Assembly (NCBI GenBank): GCA_017543165.1 | Contig: JAFYGL010000530.1 | Location: 1 to 5,823, forward strand | Length of the DNA stretch: 5,823 nucleotides | Source: Victivallales bacterium | Lineage (GTDB): Bacteria; Verrucomicrobiota; Lentisphaeria; Oligosphaerales; Oligosphaeraceae | Direction of reading: 5' to 3' | In this document: in pieces, positions 1-5,823 of the stretch | Layout: every line of letters begins with the position of its first letter | Numbering within the stretch: the stretch's first letter is position 1 | The notes under the pieces: model-generated | Told to the model about the DNA's origin: nothing | The model's database searches: none | Seen by the model: the letters and a program-made list of their open reading frames with translations, nothing else | Program-made: the position numbers and the translations under genes

Positions 1-1237
1 CCAGCACGTGTGGTGCCTTCGCCAAATCCAAGACTTGCGTCTTGTTGCTGATGTCCTTTCCCAGAAGCAGCGGAATCTGCTCCTTGCCGCTGGTCCATGC
101 CTTGTCCTGCAGCAATGAGCGCATGTGCACCACGGCGCGCTTCTCGTTGGGTATCTCCATGCCCACCAGTTCCCTGCCTGGTATCGGTGCCAGTATTCGC
201 AGGGACTGGGCAGCCAGGTCCATCCTGAAGTTGCTTTCCAGCTGTGTTATGGCGCTGAGTTTGAGGCCAGGCGCCGTCTTGATTTCAAACAGGGTCACCT
301 GCGGCCCTGGCACGGCGTCCTGCACGGTGGCGTCAATCTTGAAGTTGCTCAAGGTAGCCTGCAATATCTTCTTGTTGCGCTCGATTTCCTTTTCACTGGC
401 AAGCGTTGAGCTGCTCACGTCCCATTCGTCCAGCAAATCCATGCCAGGCAGGGTGTATTTGCCATTTGAACTATGCACCACGGCATTTTCCGCTGAAGGA
501 GCAGCCTTCACTGGAGGCTTTTTGACTGGCGCCTGCACGGGCGCCGAGGGCTTGCTTGGAACAGGCTCATCCTCTTGCTCATCTTCATCCGCCATCGTCC
601 CAAGCTGGCTTGGAATAGAAAGTTCCTCATCTTTGCGGTTCTTCCATGCCTCCGCCATGCGACGGAACAGATTCTGCCAATCAGAATAGATTATATTCGC
701 AAATGCTACCACAGTCATGACGCTGGACAATATCAGGACACCTGCCCAATTCATGAACAAAGTGAGTTTGCCGTTTGGAGAGGCAAGCCTCTGCCCTATT
801 GCGCCGCCAGGAAGGCTGTGCAGGTTCAAACTATCCGCAACGCCAGGCAGCATATTCGGCCACAAGCCGAACAGCATGGACAGCCCGACGGCAAACACCA
901 GGTACGACACGAAGTAGTCCAATGTCAGTTCACGGTTGCGTCCAGGCGAAAGCAGGCGCCTGAAGCTGGACACCAATATCATCAGCGTTATTGGATATGC
1001 CGCCAGGCCAAACAATATCAGCAGGGACCAGGAGGCATAGACGCCCATCAAGCCAAACAAATTGGTGTGTGGCACCATTTCGCCCATTCCAGCCCGAACA
1101 TAATCCACTTCCTCAGGGGTGTAGGAATACACTGGCATAATAGCCAGAAACAGCACCACGCTCAGCACCGCCATGACCAAGCGTATCAACTTGAAACCGC
1201 CTTTCTTTTCCTTGTCTTCCTGCTCCTTGCCGTACAT
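1..1237 (-). CDS. ftsK: DNA translocase FtsK, N-terminal part (gene runs off left edge)
   Basis: FtsK is an inner-membrane, septum-located DNA pump that clears and resolves chromosome termini during division. The 412 visible codons have no stop. They encode four membrane helices at about residues 17-35, 66-89, 107-126 and 162-184, with the FtsK 4TM-type PGGAIG loop at 143-148. A short charged, Pro/Lys-rich linker (about 195-260) follows. The alpha domain begins at residue 261 (YTLPGMDLL, matching the conserved Y-x-LP-x-x-DLL opening) and continues through PGPQVTLFEIK, IPGRELVGMEIPN and LLGKDIS. The edge cuts the gene at APHVL, where the family normally continues into the Walker A loop, so the motor and gamma domains lie outside. 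The ATG at 1237 is preceded by GGAGG nine bases upstream; another ATG at 1253 is out of frame. The linker is very short beside that of E. coli FtsK. Identity is firm; function of the missing half is assumed. Confidence 0.95.
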   Translation of the reverse strand, partial: MYGKEQEDKEKKGGFKLIRLVMAVLSVVLFLAIMPVYSYTPEEVDYVRAGMGEMVPHTNLFGLMGVYASWSLLILFGLAAYPITLMILVSSFRRLLSPGRNRELTLDYFVSYLVFAVGLSMLFGLWPNMLPGVADSLNLHSLPGGAIGQRLASPNGKLTLFMNWAGVLILSSVMTVVAFANIIYSDWQNLFRRMAEAWKNRKDEELSIPSQLGTMADEDEQEDEPVPSKPSAPVQAPVKKPPVKAAPSAENAVVHSSNGKYTLPGMDLLDEWDVSSSTLASEKEIERNKKILQATLSNFKIDATVQDAVPGPQVTLFEIKTAPGLKLSAITQLESNFRMDLAAQSLRILAPIPGRELVGMEIPNEKRAVVHMRSLLQDKAWTSGKEQIPLLLGKDISNKTQVLDLAKAPHVL

Positions 1238-1246
1238 CTCCAAATA

Positions 1247-1251
1247 CCTCC
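1247..1251 (-). promoter_or_regulatory. Ribosome binding site of ftsK
   Basis: On the minus strand this reads GGAGG, nine bases before the ATG at 1237. It decides the start of ftsK, because the nearby ATG at 1253 overlaps it and is in a different frame. Confidence 0.75.
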
Positions 1252-1313
1252 ATCGAATAAACTTTTTTTCTAAAAAACGTTGTACTTAAACATACGTCAA
1301 ATCATTCAAAACT

Positions 1314-1342
1314 ATTACAGTAATGTCGATAAAGGGCCTCAA
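1314..1342 (-). promoter_or_regulatory. Candidate sigma70-type promoter of ftsK
   Basis: On the minus strand, TTGAGG (1337-1342) and TGTAAT (1314-1319) are separated by 17 bases. These match the -35 and -10 consensus at 4/6 and 5/6 positions. Transcription would start near 1307, giving a leader of about 70 bases that is A/T-rich just before the ribosome binding site. The site lies in the gap between hom and ftsK, so ftsK need not depend on transcription from hom. Found by eye. Confidence 0.45.
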
Positions 1343-1376
1343 CACAAAATAATTTCCCCGTCCTTCCCATTCTTGT

Positions 1377-1395
1377 GAGTGCCAAAGCGGCACTC
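1377..1395 (-). terminator. Hairpin just after hom, possible weak or factor-aided terminator
   Basis: A perfect 7-bp inverted repeat, GAGTGCC and GGCACTC, flanks a 5-base loop. It begins 12 bases beyond the hom stop codon in the direction of hom transcription. No U-run follows on either strand, so it does not meet the usual intrinsic-terminator pattern. It could aid Rho-type termination, protect the 3' end of the mRNA, or have no role. Confidence 0.4.
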
Positions 1396-1407
1396 GTTAA
1401 GTTCGCC

Positions 1408-2703
1408 TCAGCCCATGTCCTCGATGCGGAAGATGACAGGCTCGCTTGCCAGTTCGGGCAGAGCCGATATTTCCTTGGAGGCCGCCTCGATGGCCTTCAC
1501 GCTGGCAAGATGCGTCAGCATTATCATAGGCACGTGCTCGCCGCTGTTCTCCTTCTGCGTAACGCTGGCCAGGCTTATGCCAAGCTTGCCAAGAATGCCG
1601 CTGACCTTCGCAAGCACGCCAGGCTTCTCCACAACCAGCATCCTTATGTAGAAGCGGGACAATATCTCGTCCTGCGCCATGAAGCCATCATAGCCCTCGT
1701 AGCAGGTGAAGGCAGGATTGCGCCTCAAGGTGCCGCTTGCCAGATTCAACCCGATGTCCACAATATCCGCCACCACGGCGCTGGAAGTGGCCTGGCGCCC
1801 TGCCCCTCTGCCATAATACATGGTCTTGCCCACCACGTCTGCATCGACCCAGACCGCGTTGAACACGTCGTTCACGCTGCCAAGAAGCGAATTGGCTGGC
1901 ACCAGGGCGGGATGCACGCCCAACTGTATCTTGCCGTTTTCCTCCTTGATGGAGGCCAGTAGCTTGATGCGGTAGCCCAATTCCGCGGCGCTTTCAATGT
2001 CTGTGATTGTGACGGAGCGAATGCCTTGTATCTGCACATCGTCCGCCTTGAACCATTTTCCATACGCCAGGCTTGCGAGAATTGCGGCCTTGTGCGCCGT
2101 GTCAAACCCGTCCACATCAAGGGCGGGATTTGCCTCGGCATAGCCTGCCTTCTGCGCGGCGGAAAGCACTTCCTCGAAGTCCGCCTTGTCAGTTTCCATC
2201 TTGGTGAGGATGTAGTTGCAGGTGCCGTTGAGGATGCCCAGAATCTTGTGGATGCGGTTGCCCACCAGCCCCTCGCGCAGGGCCTTTATGCAGGGGATGC
2301 CGCCGCCCACGCTTGCCTCGAAGCCGATGTCCACGCCCTTTTCCTTGGCCTTTTCAAAGAGTTCCTGGCCGTATGTGGCGATAAGAGCCTTGTTTGCAGT
2401 GACAACGGACTTGCCGTTCTCCAGTGCGCGGAGGATGATGTCCTTTGCGAATGTGGTGCCGCCAACCAGCTCAACCACAATGTCAATGTCCTTTTCATCA
2501 GCCAGTTTCTTCGCATCGTTGATGAGGACGCCGTCTGGCAGCTTCACGCCCCTGTCCGTGGTGGTGTCCAAATCTGCAATGCGCTTGAGGACTGGATACA
2601 CTCCAGTGCGCTTGCCGATAATGTCCGCGTTCTTCAGCAATGCCTCTGCAACGCCTGCTCCAACCGTGCCAAAACCAATAATGCCAACATTGACTTGTTT
2701 CAT
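1408..2703 (-). CDS. hom: Homoserine dehydrogenase with C-terminal ACT domain
   Basis: The enzyme reduces aspartate 4-semialdehyde to homoserine with NAD(P)H in the cytoplasm, on the pathway to threonine, methionine and isoleucine. The 431-residue protein starts MKQVNVGIIGFGTVG, with the Rossmann dinucleotide loop G-x-G-x-x-G at 10-15. TANKALIA (about 102-109, Lys105), EASVGGGIP (129-137) and NGTCNYIL (159-166) are family signatures. LDVDGFDTAHKAA (195-207) carries the catalytic-region Asp and Lys205. Residues about 349-430 form an ACT domain (VEKPGVLAKVSGILGKLGISL), the usual site of feedback control by threonine in this form. Length is normal and no aspartokinase is fused. The frame extends upstream to a TTG at 2760, but those 19 extra residues lie ahead of the canonical start and have no good ribosome site, so ATG 2703 is chosen. 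The likely Shine-Dalgarno, AGAGGA, is 12 bases away, which is long. Confidence 0.96.
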   Translation of the reverse strand: MKQVNVGIIGFGTVGAGVAEALLKNADIIGKRTGVYPVLKRIADLDTTTDRGVKLPDGVLINDAKKLADEKDIDIVVELVGGTTFAKDIILRALENGKSVVTANKALIATYGQELFEKAKEKGVDIGFEASVGGGIPCIKALREGLVGNRIHKILGILNGTCNYILTKMETDKADFEEVLSAAQKAGYAEANPALDVDGFDTAHKAAILASLAYGKWFKADDVQIQGIRSVTITDIESAAELGYRIKLLASIKEENGKIQLGVHPALVPANSLLGSVNDVFNAVWVDADVVGKTMYYGRGAGRQATSSAVVADIVDIGLNLASGTLRRNPAFTCYEGYDGFMAQDEILSRFYIRMLVVEKPGVLAKVSGILGKLGISLASVTQKENSGEHVPMIMLTHLASVKAIEAASKEISALPELASEPVIFRIEDMG

Positions 2704-2715
2704 ATAATGCCCGTT

Positions 2716-2721
2716 TCCTCT
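2716..2721 (-). promoter_or_regulatory. Probable, widely spaced ribosome binding site of hom
   Basis: Minus-strand AGAGGA lies 12 bases before the ATG at 2703. The spacing is longer than typical, so initiation may be weak or modulated. The start itself is set by the conserved N-terminal dinucleotide motif rather than by this site. Confidence 0.4.
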
Positions 2722-2731
2722 TTTTGGATTG

Positions 2732-2750
2732 AGGTAATTCAAAATTACCT
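2732..2750. repeat. Perfect 8-bp palindrome with 3-base centre in the hom leader
   Basis: AGGTAATT-CAA-AATTACCT is an exact inverted repeat. It lies 29 bases upstream of the hom start and downstream of the candidate hom promoter, so it could be an operator for a dimeric regulator or a small RNA hairpin in the leader. A second palindrome abuts it at 2750. No particular regulator is recognised. Confidence 0.5.
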
Positions 2751-2760
2751 TGATTATCAA
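2750..2760. repeat. 11-bp palindrome TTGATTATCAA abutting the hom-leader palindrome
   Basis: TTGAT-T-ATCAA is a perfect 5-bp inverted repeat around one base and shares its first base with the end of the larger palindrome. It includes the CCTTGATT string that recurs at the tag -35 region. It is short and A/T-rich, so chance is a real alternative. Confidence 0.35.
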
Positions 2761-2778
2761 CCTAATTATTCAAGGCGA

Positions 2779-2807
2779 AATATAACCAGAATGCCATTAT
2801 TTGCCAC
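2779..2807 (-). promoter_or_regulatory. Candidate promoter of hom
   Basis: On the minus strand, GTGGCA (2802-2807, 4/6 to the -35 consensus) and TATATT (2779-2784, 5/6 to the -10 consensus) are exactly 17 bases apart. Transcription would start near 2772, giving a leader of about 70 bases that contains both palindromes. The site is back to back with the candidate tag promoter. Found by eye. Confidence 0.5.
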
Positions 2808-2815
2808 TTGATTTT
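2801..2815 (+). repeat. Direct repeat copy 1 in the hom/tag divergent region
   Basis: TTGCC-A-CTTGATTTT matches the copy at 2829-2844 except for a one-base difference in spacer length (A versus GC). This copy covers the whole candidate hom -35 hexamer (2802-2807). It could be one half of a regulator-binding pair; the regulator is unknown. Confidence 0.4.
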
Positions 2816-2828
2816 CGCATAATAGTGC

Positions 2829-2844
2829 TTGCCGCCTTGATTTT
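2829..2844 (+). repeat. Direct repeat copy 2 in the hom/tag divergent region
   Basis: TTGCC-GC-CTTGATTTT repeats the element at 2801-2815 with a start-to-start distance of 28 bases. It contains the candidate tag -35 hexamer TTGATT at 2837-2842. The two copies therefore sit on the two divergent promoters. Confidence 0.4.
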
Positions 2845-2863
2845 GTTTTGGAGCACATATATT
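2837..2863 (+). promoter_or_regulatory. Candidate promoter of tag
   Basis: TTGATT (2837-2842) and TATATT (2858-2863) are 15 bases apart, slightly short of the 17-base optimum. An alternative -10, TATTAG at 2860-2865, restores 17 bases with a weaker match. Transcription would start near 2870, leaving a leader of about 25 bases before tag. Found by eye. Confidence 0.45.
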
Positions 2864-2884
2864 AGCCGCCGCACAATCAATAAC

Positions 2885-2890
2885 AGGAGG
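2885..2890 (+). promoter_or_regulatory. Strong ribosome binding site of tag
   Basis: AGGAGG sits five bases before the ATG at 2896. It is the best Shine-Dalgarno in the window and fixes the tag start. Confidence 0.8.
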
Positions 2891-2895
2891 CAATC

Positions 2896-3516
2896 ATGAC
2901 ATATTGCGACTGGGACCATTCATCTGAAATCAATATTCGATACCATGACACCGAATGGGGAGTCCCCCTGCATGACGACAAGGGGCAGTTCGAATTTCTC
3001 ATGCTGGAGGTCATGCAGTGCGGGCTTAACTGGAACATGATGATGCAAAAACGCCAAATCTTCCGCAAATGCTTCGCCGACTTCGACTTCGACATTGTCG
3101 CCTCCTTTGGCGAAAAGGACATTCAGCGCATCCTGGACACTGAAGGCATGCTGCGCTCGCGCCGAAAGATCGAGGCCGTCATCTCTAACGCCAAATGCTT
3201 CCAGGACGTACGCCAGGAATTCGGCTCTTTCAGCGACTATCTCTGGGGCTTCTCCAAGGGCAAGACCATTCTCTACAAAGGGCATGCTGACGGATGGATT
3301 CCATGCAGCAACGGCCTGTCATCGCGAATAAGCCAGGACCTGAAGAAACGGGGCTTCAAATATGTCGGTGCCATCACCATTTATTCCCATCTGCAGGCCT
3401 GCGGCATCATCAACGACCACAGCAAGGACTGCCCCCGCTACGCCGAAATCAACAGCAACAACCCCACGGCCACCAAAGCGCCCGACCACGAGGTGGGTGT
3501 CCAGTTCTTCGGCTGA
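2896..3516 (+). CDS. tag: DNA-3-methyladenine glycosylase I
   Basis: Tag removes 3-methyladenine from alkylated DNA, the first step of base excision repair, in the cytoplasm. The 206-residue protein aligns from memory with E. coli Tag (187 residues) over nearly its whole length and with identical numbering at key sites. The structural zinc ligands Cys4, His17, His175 and Cys179 are all present. So are the base-pocket residues Tyr16, Glu38 and Trp46, within the motifs RYHDTEWGVP (15-24) and LEVMQCGLNW (37-46). KKRGFKYVGAITIYSHLQAC and NDH (173-175) are further Tag signatures. About 27 residues follow Cys179, a longer tail than in E. coli, with no motif I recognise. A strong AGGAGG supports the start. 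It diverges from hom and has its own promoter candidate. No Ada or AlkA-type partner is visible. Confidence 0.96.
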   Translation: MTYCDWDHSSEINIRYHDTEWGVPLHDDKGQFEFLMLEVMQCGLNWNMMMQKRQIFRKCFADFDFDIVASFGEKDIQRILDTEGMLRSRRKIEAVISNAKCFQDVRQEFGSFSDYLWGFSKGKTILYKGHADGWIPCSNGLSSRISQDLKKRGFKYVGAITIYSHLQACGIINDHSKDCPRYAEINSNNPTATKAPDHEVGVQFFG

Positions 3517-3565
3517 CCTGCGCCTCCAGTTCCACGCGTCCACATCTTTATACCTTGTGCCTGCG

Positions 3566-3593
3566 TTGATTTTTCAATGCCGTCAATTATATT
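3566..3593 (+). promoter_or_regulatory. Candidate promoter of the protease / binding-protein pair
   Basis: TTGATT (3566-3571) and TATATT (3588-3593) are 16 bases apart, the same hexamers as at the tag promoter. Transcription would start near 3600, about 30 bases before the protease start. No hairpin terminator for tag is visible in the gap, so read-through from tag is also possible. Confidence 0.45.
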
Positions 3594-3629
3594 GCCCCGA
3601 TTTTAAATTAGCCTGGAATCACACGCGAC

Positions 3630-4286
3630 ATGTACCTTTTCATACAATTTCTATGGGAGGACCCAAGCCAGTATTTCTGCTGGATACTGGCAATGATGTT
3701 CTCCTCCTGCCTGCATGAATATGTTCACACCCTGGTCACATACAAACTGCGCGAGGCGCAGGCTCTTATCAGGGCGACATTCACACTAAATCCACTTGCG
3801 ATATATGACAAAGTCGCGCTGATATGCCTGGCGATATTCGGCATCATCTGGGGCTATCAACCAATCAGGACCGACATGCTGAAATCATACCGCAAAGGCG
3901 CAGTCATCGGCATCGCGGGGCCAATCCTCAATCTCTTCCTGGCATTCGTTTTCGCCTTCCTAACATTCCTGTGCTTGAGATTCATGACCAATGCCCTGGG
4001 ACATGCCATTTTCGCCATCTACATTAAATTCCTTATTATCGCCTGCCATGTGAACTGCCTGCTAATTGTCCTGAATCTTATGCCCATACCTGGACTTGAC
4101 GGATGGACGATAATGGAGGCATTCTTCGCACCAGTGCGAAACATTGACTTCGCTAAAAGGAACATCATCACATTCACGGCTATAATTTTACTGTGGGCAA
4201 CGCCCGTTGCTAGAATACTCTACCGTCTTCATGACTTCATTTTCTACATTGTAAACCAACCCTTCATGAAATGCTTAAGCGAATAA
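3630..4286 (+). CDS. Site-2 protease family (M50) membrane zinc metalloprotease
   Basis: This is a predicted integral-membrane protease of the short site-2 type, which cuts substrates within or next to the membrane; its substrate is unknown. The 218-residue protein has the zinc motif HEYVH (His29, Glu30, His33) in its first hydrophobic segment. TLNPLAIYD (52-60) corresponds to the family's TLNP-x-x-H-x-D region. GIAGPILN (94-101) matches the G-P-x-x-N element, and NLMPIPGLDGW (150-160) supplies the third zinc ligand Asp158. Hydrophobic segments fall at about 14-28, 62-75, 92-117, 127-150 and 175-190. No PDZ or CBS domain is attached, unlike RseP or some SpoIVFB relatives. No clear Shine-Dalgarno precedes ATG 3630; an in-frame stop at 3609 rules out a much earlier start. 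It overlaps the downstream binding-protein gene by 16 bases. Family assignment is firm and biological role open. Confidence 0.9.
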   Translation: MYLFIQFLWEDPSQYFCWILAMMFSSCLHEYVHTLVTYKLREAQALIRATFTLNPLAIYDKVALICLAIFGIIWGYQPIRTDMLKSYRKGAVIGIAGPILNLFLAFVFAFLTFLCLRFMTNALGHAIFAIYIKFLIIACHVNCLLIVLNLMPIPGLDGWTIMEAFFAPVRNIDFAKRNIITFTAIILLWATPVARILYRLHDFIFYIVNQPFMKCLSE

Positions 4287-5823
4287 TCATCTCAATCCTG
4301 CCACTGGCTGCCATTATCGCAATCCCCATCCTTCTCAGGAAACCCGCCGAGGCATTGGACACGTCGGCAGAGCAACTGGTCATCATTTCTGCACACAATG
4401 AATCACTCCGCTATGAAATAGAGCAAGCATTCAGAAAGCACTATCTGGCAAAAACTGGCAAGAAAATTTGCCTTGACTGGCGCAGCATAGGCGGCACCAG
4501 CGAAATTGCACGATACATAAACGCCTCCGTCACAGCAAACTTCAAGAACCACTGGGTGAACGAACTGGGCAAGGAATGGACCAAGGAAGTGGAGAACTCA
4601 TTCCTTAATCCCCGCGTCAAGCCAGAGGAAGACGAGGCACGCAGGACATATCTGGAATCCAATATCGGCATTGGCATAGACTTGTTCTTCGGCGGCGGGC
4701 AATACGATGCCAACAAGCAGGCCAACCTAGGCACGGTGGTGCCTTGCGGCTTGAAGGCCAGGCATCCCGAACTGTTCAACGGTGACAATCCCGTTCTCAT
4801 GCAAGGCGGCGGCGGTGAAATCTGGTATGACAAGAATGACAGGTACTACGGCACCTGCTTCTCCTCATTCGGAATATGCATTAATCTGGACAGGCTTGAG
4901 GCACTGGGATACGACATATCGAATCCAGTGGAAAATCCCCCTGTCTCCACATGGGGCGACCTGGCGGATCCACGTCTCCTGGGCACTATCGGGCTGGCGG
5001 ACCCCACAAAGAGCGGCTCCATCAACAAGTGCTTTGAGATGCTGGTTCAGTGGCAGATGAAGAAGTCCTGCGGCAGCGACACTAGCCAGGCCAGCCTGGA
5101 CAAGGCCTGGCAGGACGCCATGACGCTGCTGAAGAAAATCGGCGGAAACTCCATTTACATGACATTCTCCGCCAGCAAGGTGCCAGTGGACTGCGCCAAT
5201 GGCCAGATTGCCGCTGGACTTTGCATAGACTTCTACGGCCGTTCCCAGGCACTTTGGGAAGAAGAACATGTGGGGAGGAAGACCATGGTCTATGTGACGC
5301 CCAAGGCAGGCTCCTCCGCCTCGGCAGACCCGATTTCCCTTTTCCGCGGCGCACCGAACAGGGAACGCGCCGAGATATTCATCGATTTCATCATGAGCAA
5401 GGAAGGGCAGCGCCTCTGGAACAGGAACGTGGGCACCCCAGGAGGCCCCGTGAAATACGCTCTAAACAGGCTTCCCATAAGAAGCGACCTCTACACGCCA
5501 GAGGAACGCAAGTTCATGACTTCCCCAGAAGCGCAGCCATTGGAACTTGCCAGGCAATTCCAGTACCAGCCCGCCTGGACTGCCCCCCTCTTCGACCTGC
5601 TTAGAAATCTGATACGGACCATGCTGATTGATTCGGAACTGGAGCTGAAAGAGGCATGGCAGGCAATCATACAAGCAGGCGGTCCAGAAAAATGCCCAGA
5701 GGCATTTGCCGCATTCACACAGTTGCCATTCAAGCATGCGGAGGCAAGAGAGCAGGCAAAACGCCTGGACGGCTCTGAAAACCAGGCCGTGGCCATACGC
5801 GAATGGGCGCAATTCTTCAGGCA
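4271..5823 (+). CDS. Extracellular solute-binding protein, AfuA/Fe3+-type ABC importer (runs off right edge)
   Basis: This is the predicted periplasmic capture protein of an ABC importer. The frame is open from ATG 4271 to the edge (517 codons, no stop). MLKRIIISILPLAAIIAIPILL is an export or anchor signal; AEA at 26-28 could be a cleavage site, but the RKP before it also allows an uncleaved membrane anchor, and there is no lipobox Cys. VIISAHNESLRYEIEQAF (about 37-54) is the first beta-alpha unit. IDLFFGGGQYD (136-146), TWGDLADPRLLG (from 227, Trp228), LADPTKSGS (242-250) and ERAEIFIDFIMSKEGQ followed by GTPGGP (388-393) are typical of AfuA-like binding proteins. The substrate could be ferric iron, phosphonate, sugar phosphate or another anion. 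The protein exceeds the usual 330-360 residues through an insert at about 85-130 and an extension after about 410. There is no Shine-Dalgarno; the start overlaps the protease gene, suggesting coupling. Confidence 0.88.
   Translation, partial: MLKRIIISILPLAAIIAIPILLRKPAEALDTSAEQLVIISAHNESLRYEIEQAFRKHYLAKTGKKICLDWRSIGGTSEIARYINASVTANFKNHWVNELGKEWTKEVENSFLNPRVKPEEDEARRTYLESNIGIGIDLFFGGGQYDANKQANLGTVVPCGLKARHPELFNGDNPVLMQGGGGEIWYDKNDRYYGTCFSSFGICINLDRLEALGYDISNPVENPPVSTWGDLADPRLLGTIGLADPTKSGSINKCFEMLVQWQMKKSCGSDTSQASLDKAWQDAMTLLKKIGGNSIYMTFSASKVPVDCANGQIAAGLCIDFYGRSQALWEEEHVGRKTMVYVTPKAGSSASADPISLFRGAPNRERAEIFIDFIMSKEGQRLWNRNVGTPGGPVKYALNRLPIRSDLYTPEERKFMTSPEAQPLELARQFQYQPAWTAPLFDLLRNLIRTMLIDSELELKEAWQAIIQAGGPEKCPEAFAAFTQLPFKHAEAREQAKRLDGSENQAVAIREWAQFFR

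Noticed and set aside
42..1273. Open frames on the plus strand at 42-689 and 575-1273
   Set aside because: They lie opposite ftsK, whose minus-strand frame has clear membrane-domain and alpha-domain motifs. The plus-strand translations show no recognisable domain and no convincing ribosome site.
2704..2760. N-terminal extension of hom to the TTG at 2760
   Set aside because: The extra 19 residues precede the canonical MKQVNVGIIGFG start, no ribosome site is placed for the TTG, and the stretch contains the palindromes of the leader.
1375..2811. Long plus-strand open frames (1375-1962, 2026-2811, 2216-2707)
   Set aside because: They are the antisense of hom, which carries a full set of homoserine dehydrogenase motifs. 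Their translations resemble no family I know.
2704..2895. Riboswitch or tRNA-like element in the hom/tag gap
   Set aside because: The 192 bases contain no tRNA pattern, no T-box-like signature and no known amino-acid riboswitch core that I can recognise; only small palindromes and the direct repeat are visible.
3294..3718. Alternative-frame plus-strand frames across the tag end and protease start (3294-3569, 3362-3718)
   Set aside because: They overlap two well-supported genes, have low-complexity Ser/Thr/Pro/Arg translations, and lack ribosome sites.
4804..4814. GGC-rich run as a repeat element
   Set aside because: It is a short in-frame Gly run in the binding-protein gene and needs no separate explanation.
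4441..5812. Minus-strand open frames opposite the binding protein (4441-4833, 4865-5269, 5462-5812)
   Set aside because: The plus-strand frame is unbroken for 517 codons with family motifs throughout. The antisense frames show nothing recognisable.
1..5823. A previously undescribed defence, mobile or biosynthetic system
   Set aside because: All five genes belong to known families with housekeeping or transport roles. There are no terminal repeats, integrase or transposase genes, or clustered unknown genes.

Overview
The window is ordinary bacterial chromosome. It holds five protein genes in two divergent blocks that meet at about 2704-2895. I see no RNA gene, CRISPR array, insertion sequence, phage gene or assembled novel system. 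The genes are tightly packed and base composition is moderate. The substrate-binding protein has an N-terminal export or anchor signal and no lipobox, which fits a Gram-negative-type cell. The FtsK, short-form site-2 protease and long AfuA-type binding protein remind me of Lentisphaerota/Verrucomicrobiota (PVC group) proteins. That is an impression from memory, not a search, and is held with low confidence.

Minus-strand block, read right to left. hom (1408-2703) encodes a complete homoserine dehydrogenase with a C-terminal ACT domain. It is followed by a small hairpin and a 170-base gap holding a plausible promoter. ftsK then starts at 1237 and runs off the left edge. Only its membrane domain, short linker and alpha domain are present, and the window ends just before the expected Walker A motif. 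The two products are not functionally linked, and the promoter in the gap suggests ftsK can be transcribed on its own.

Plus-strand block. tag (2896-3516) is a complete 3-methyladenine DNA glycosylase I with all zinc ligands and base-pocket residues. After a 113-base gap containing a promoter-like pair comes a site-2-protease-family (M50) membrane metalloprotease (3630-4286). Its last 16 bases overlap the start of an AfuA/Fe3+-type extracellular solute-binding protein (4271 onward), which runs off the right edge. The last two genes look translationally coupled and probably begin an ABC-importer operon whose permease and ATPase genes would lie beyond the window.

The most interesting non-coding stretch is the hom/tag divergent region. 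It carries back-to-back promoter candidates, a near-exact direct repeat (TTGCC-N1/2-CTTGATTTT) touching both -35 boxes, and two abutting palindromes in the hom leader. All promoter and operator calls were made by eye.
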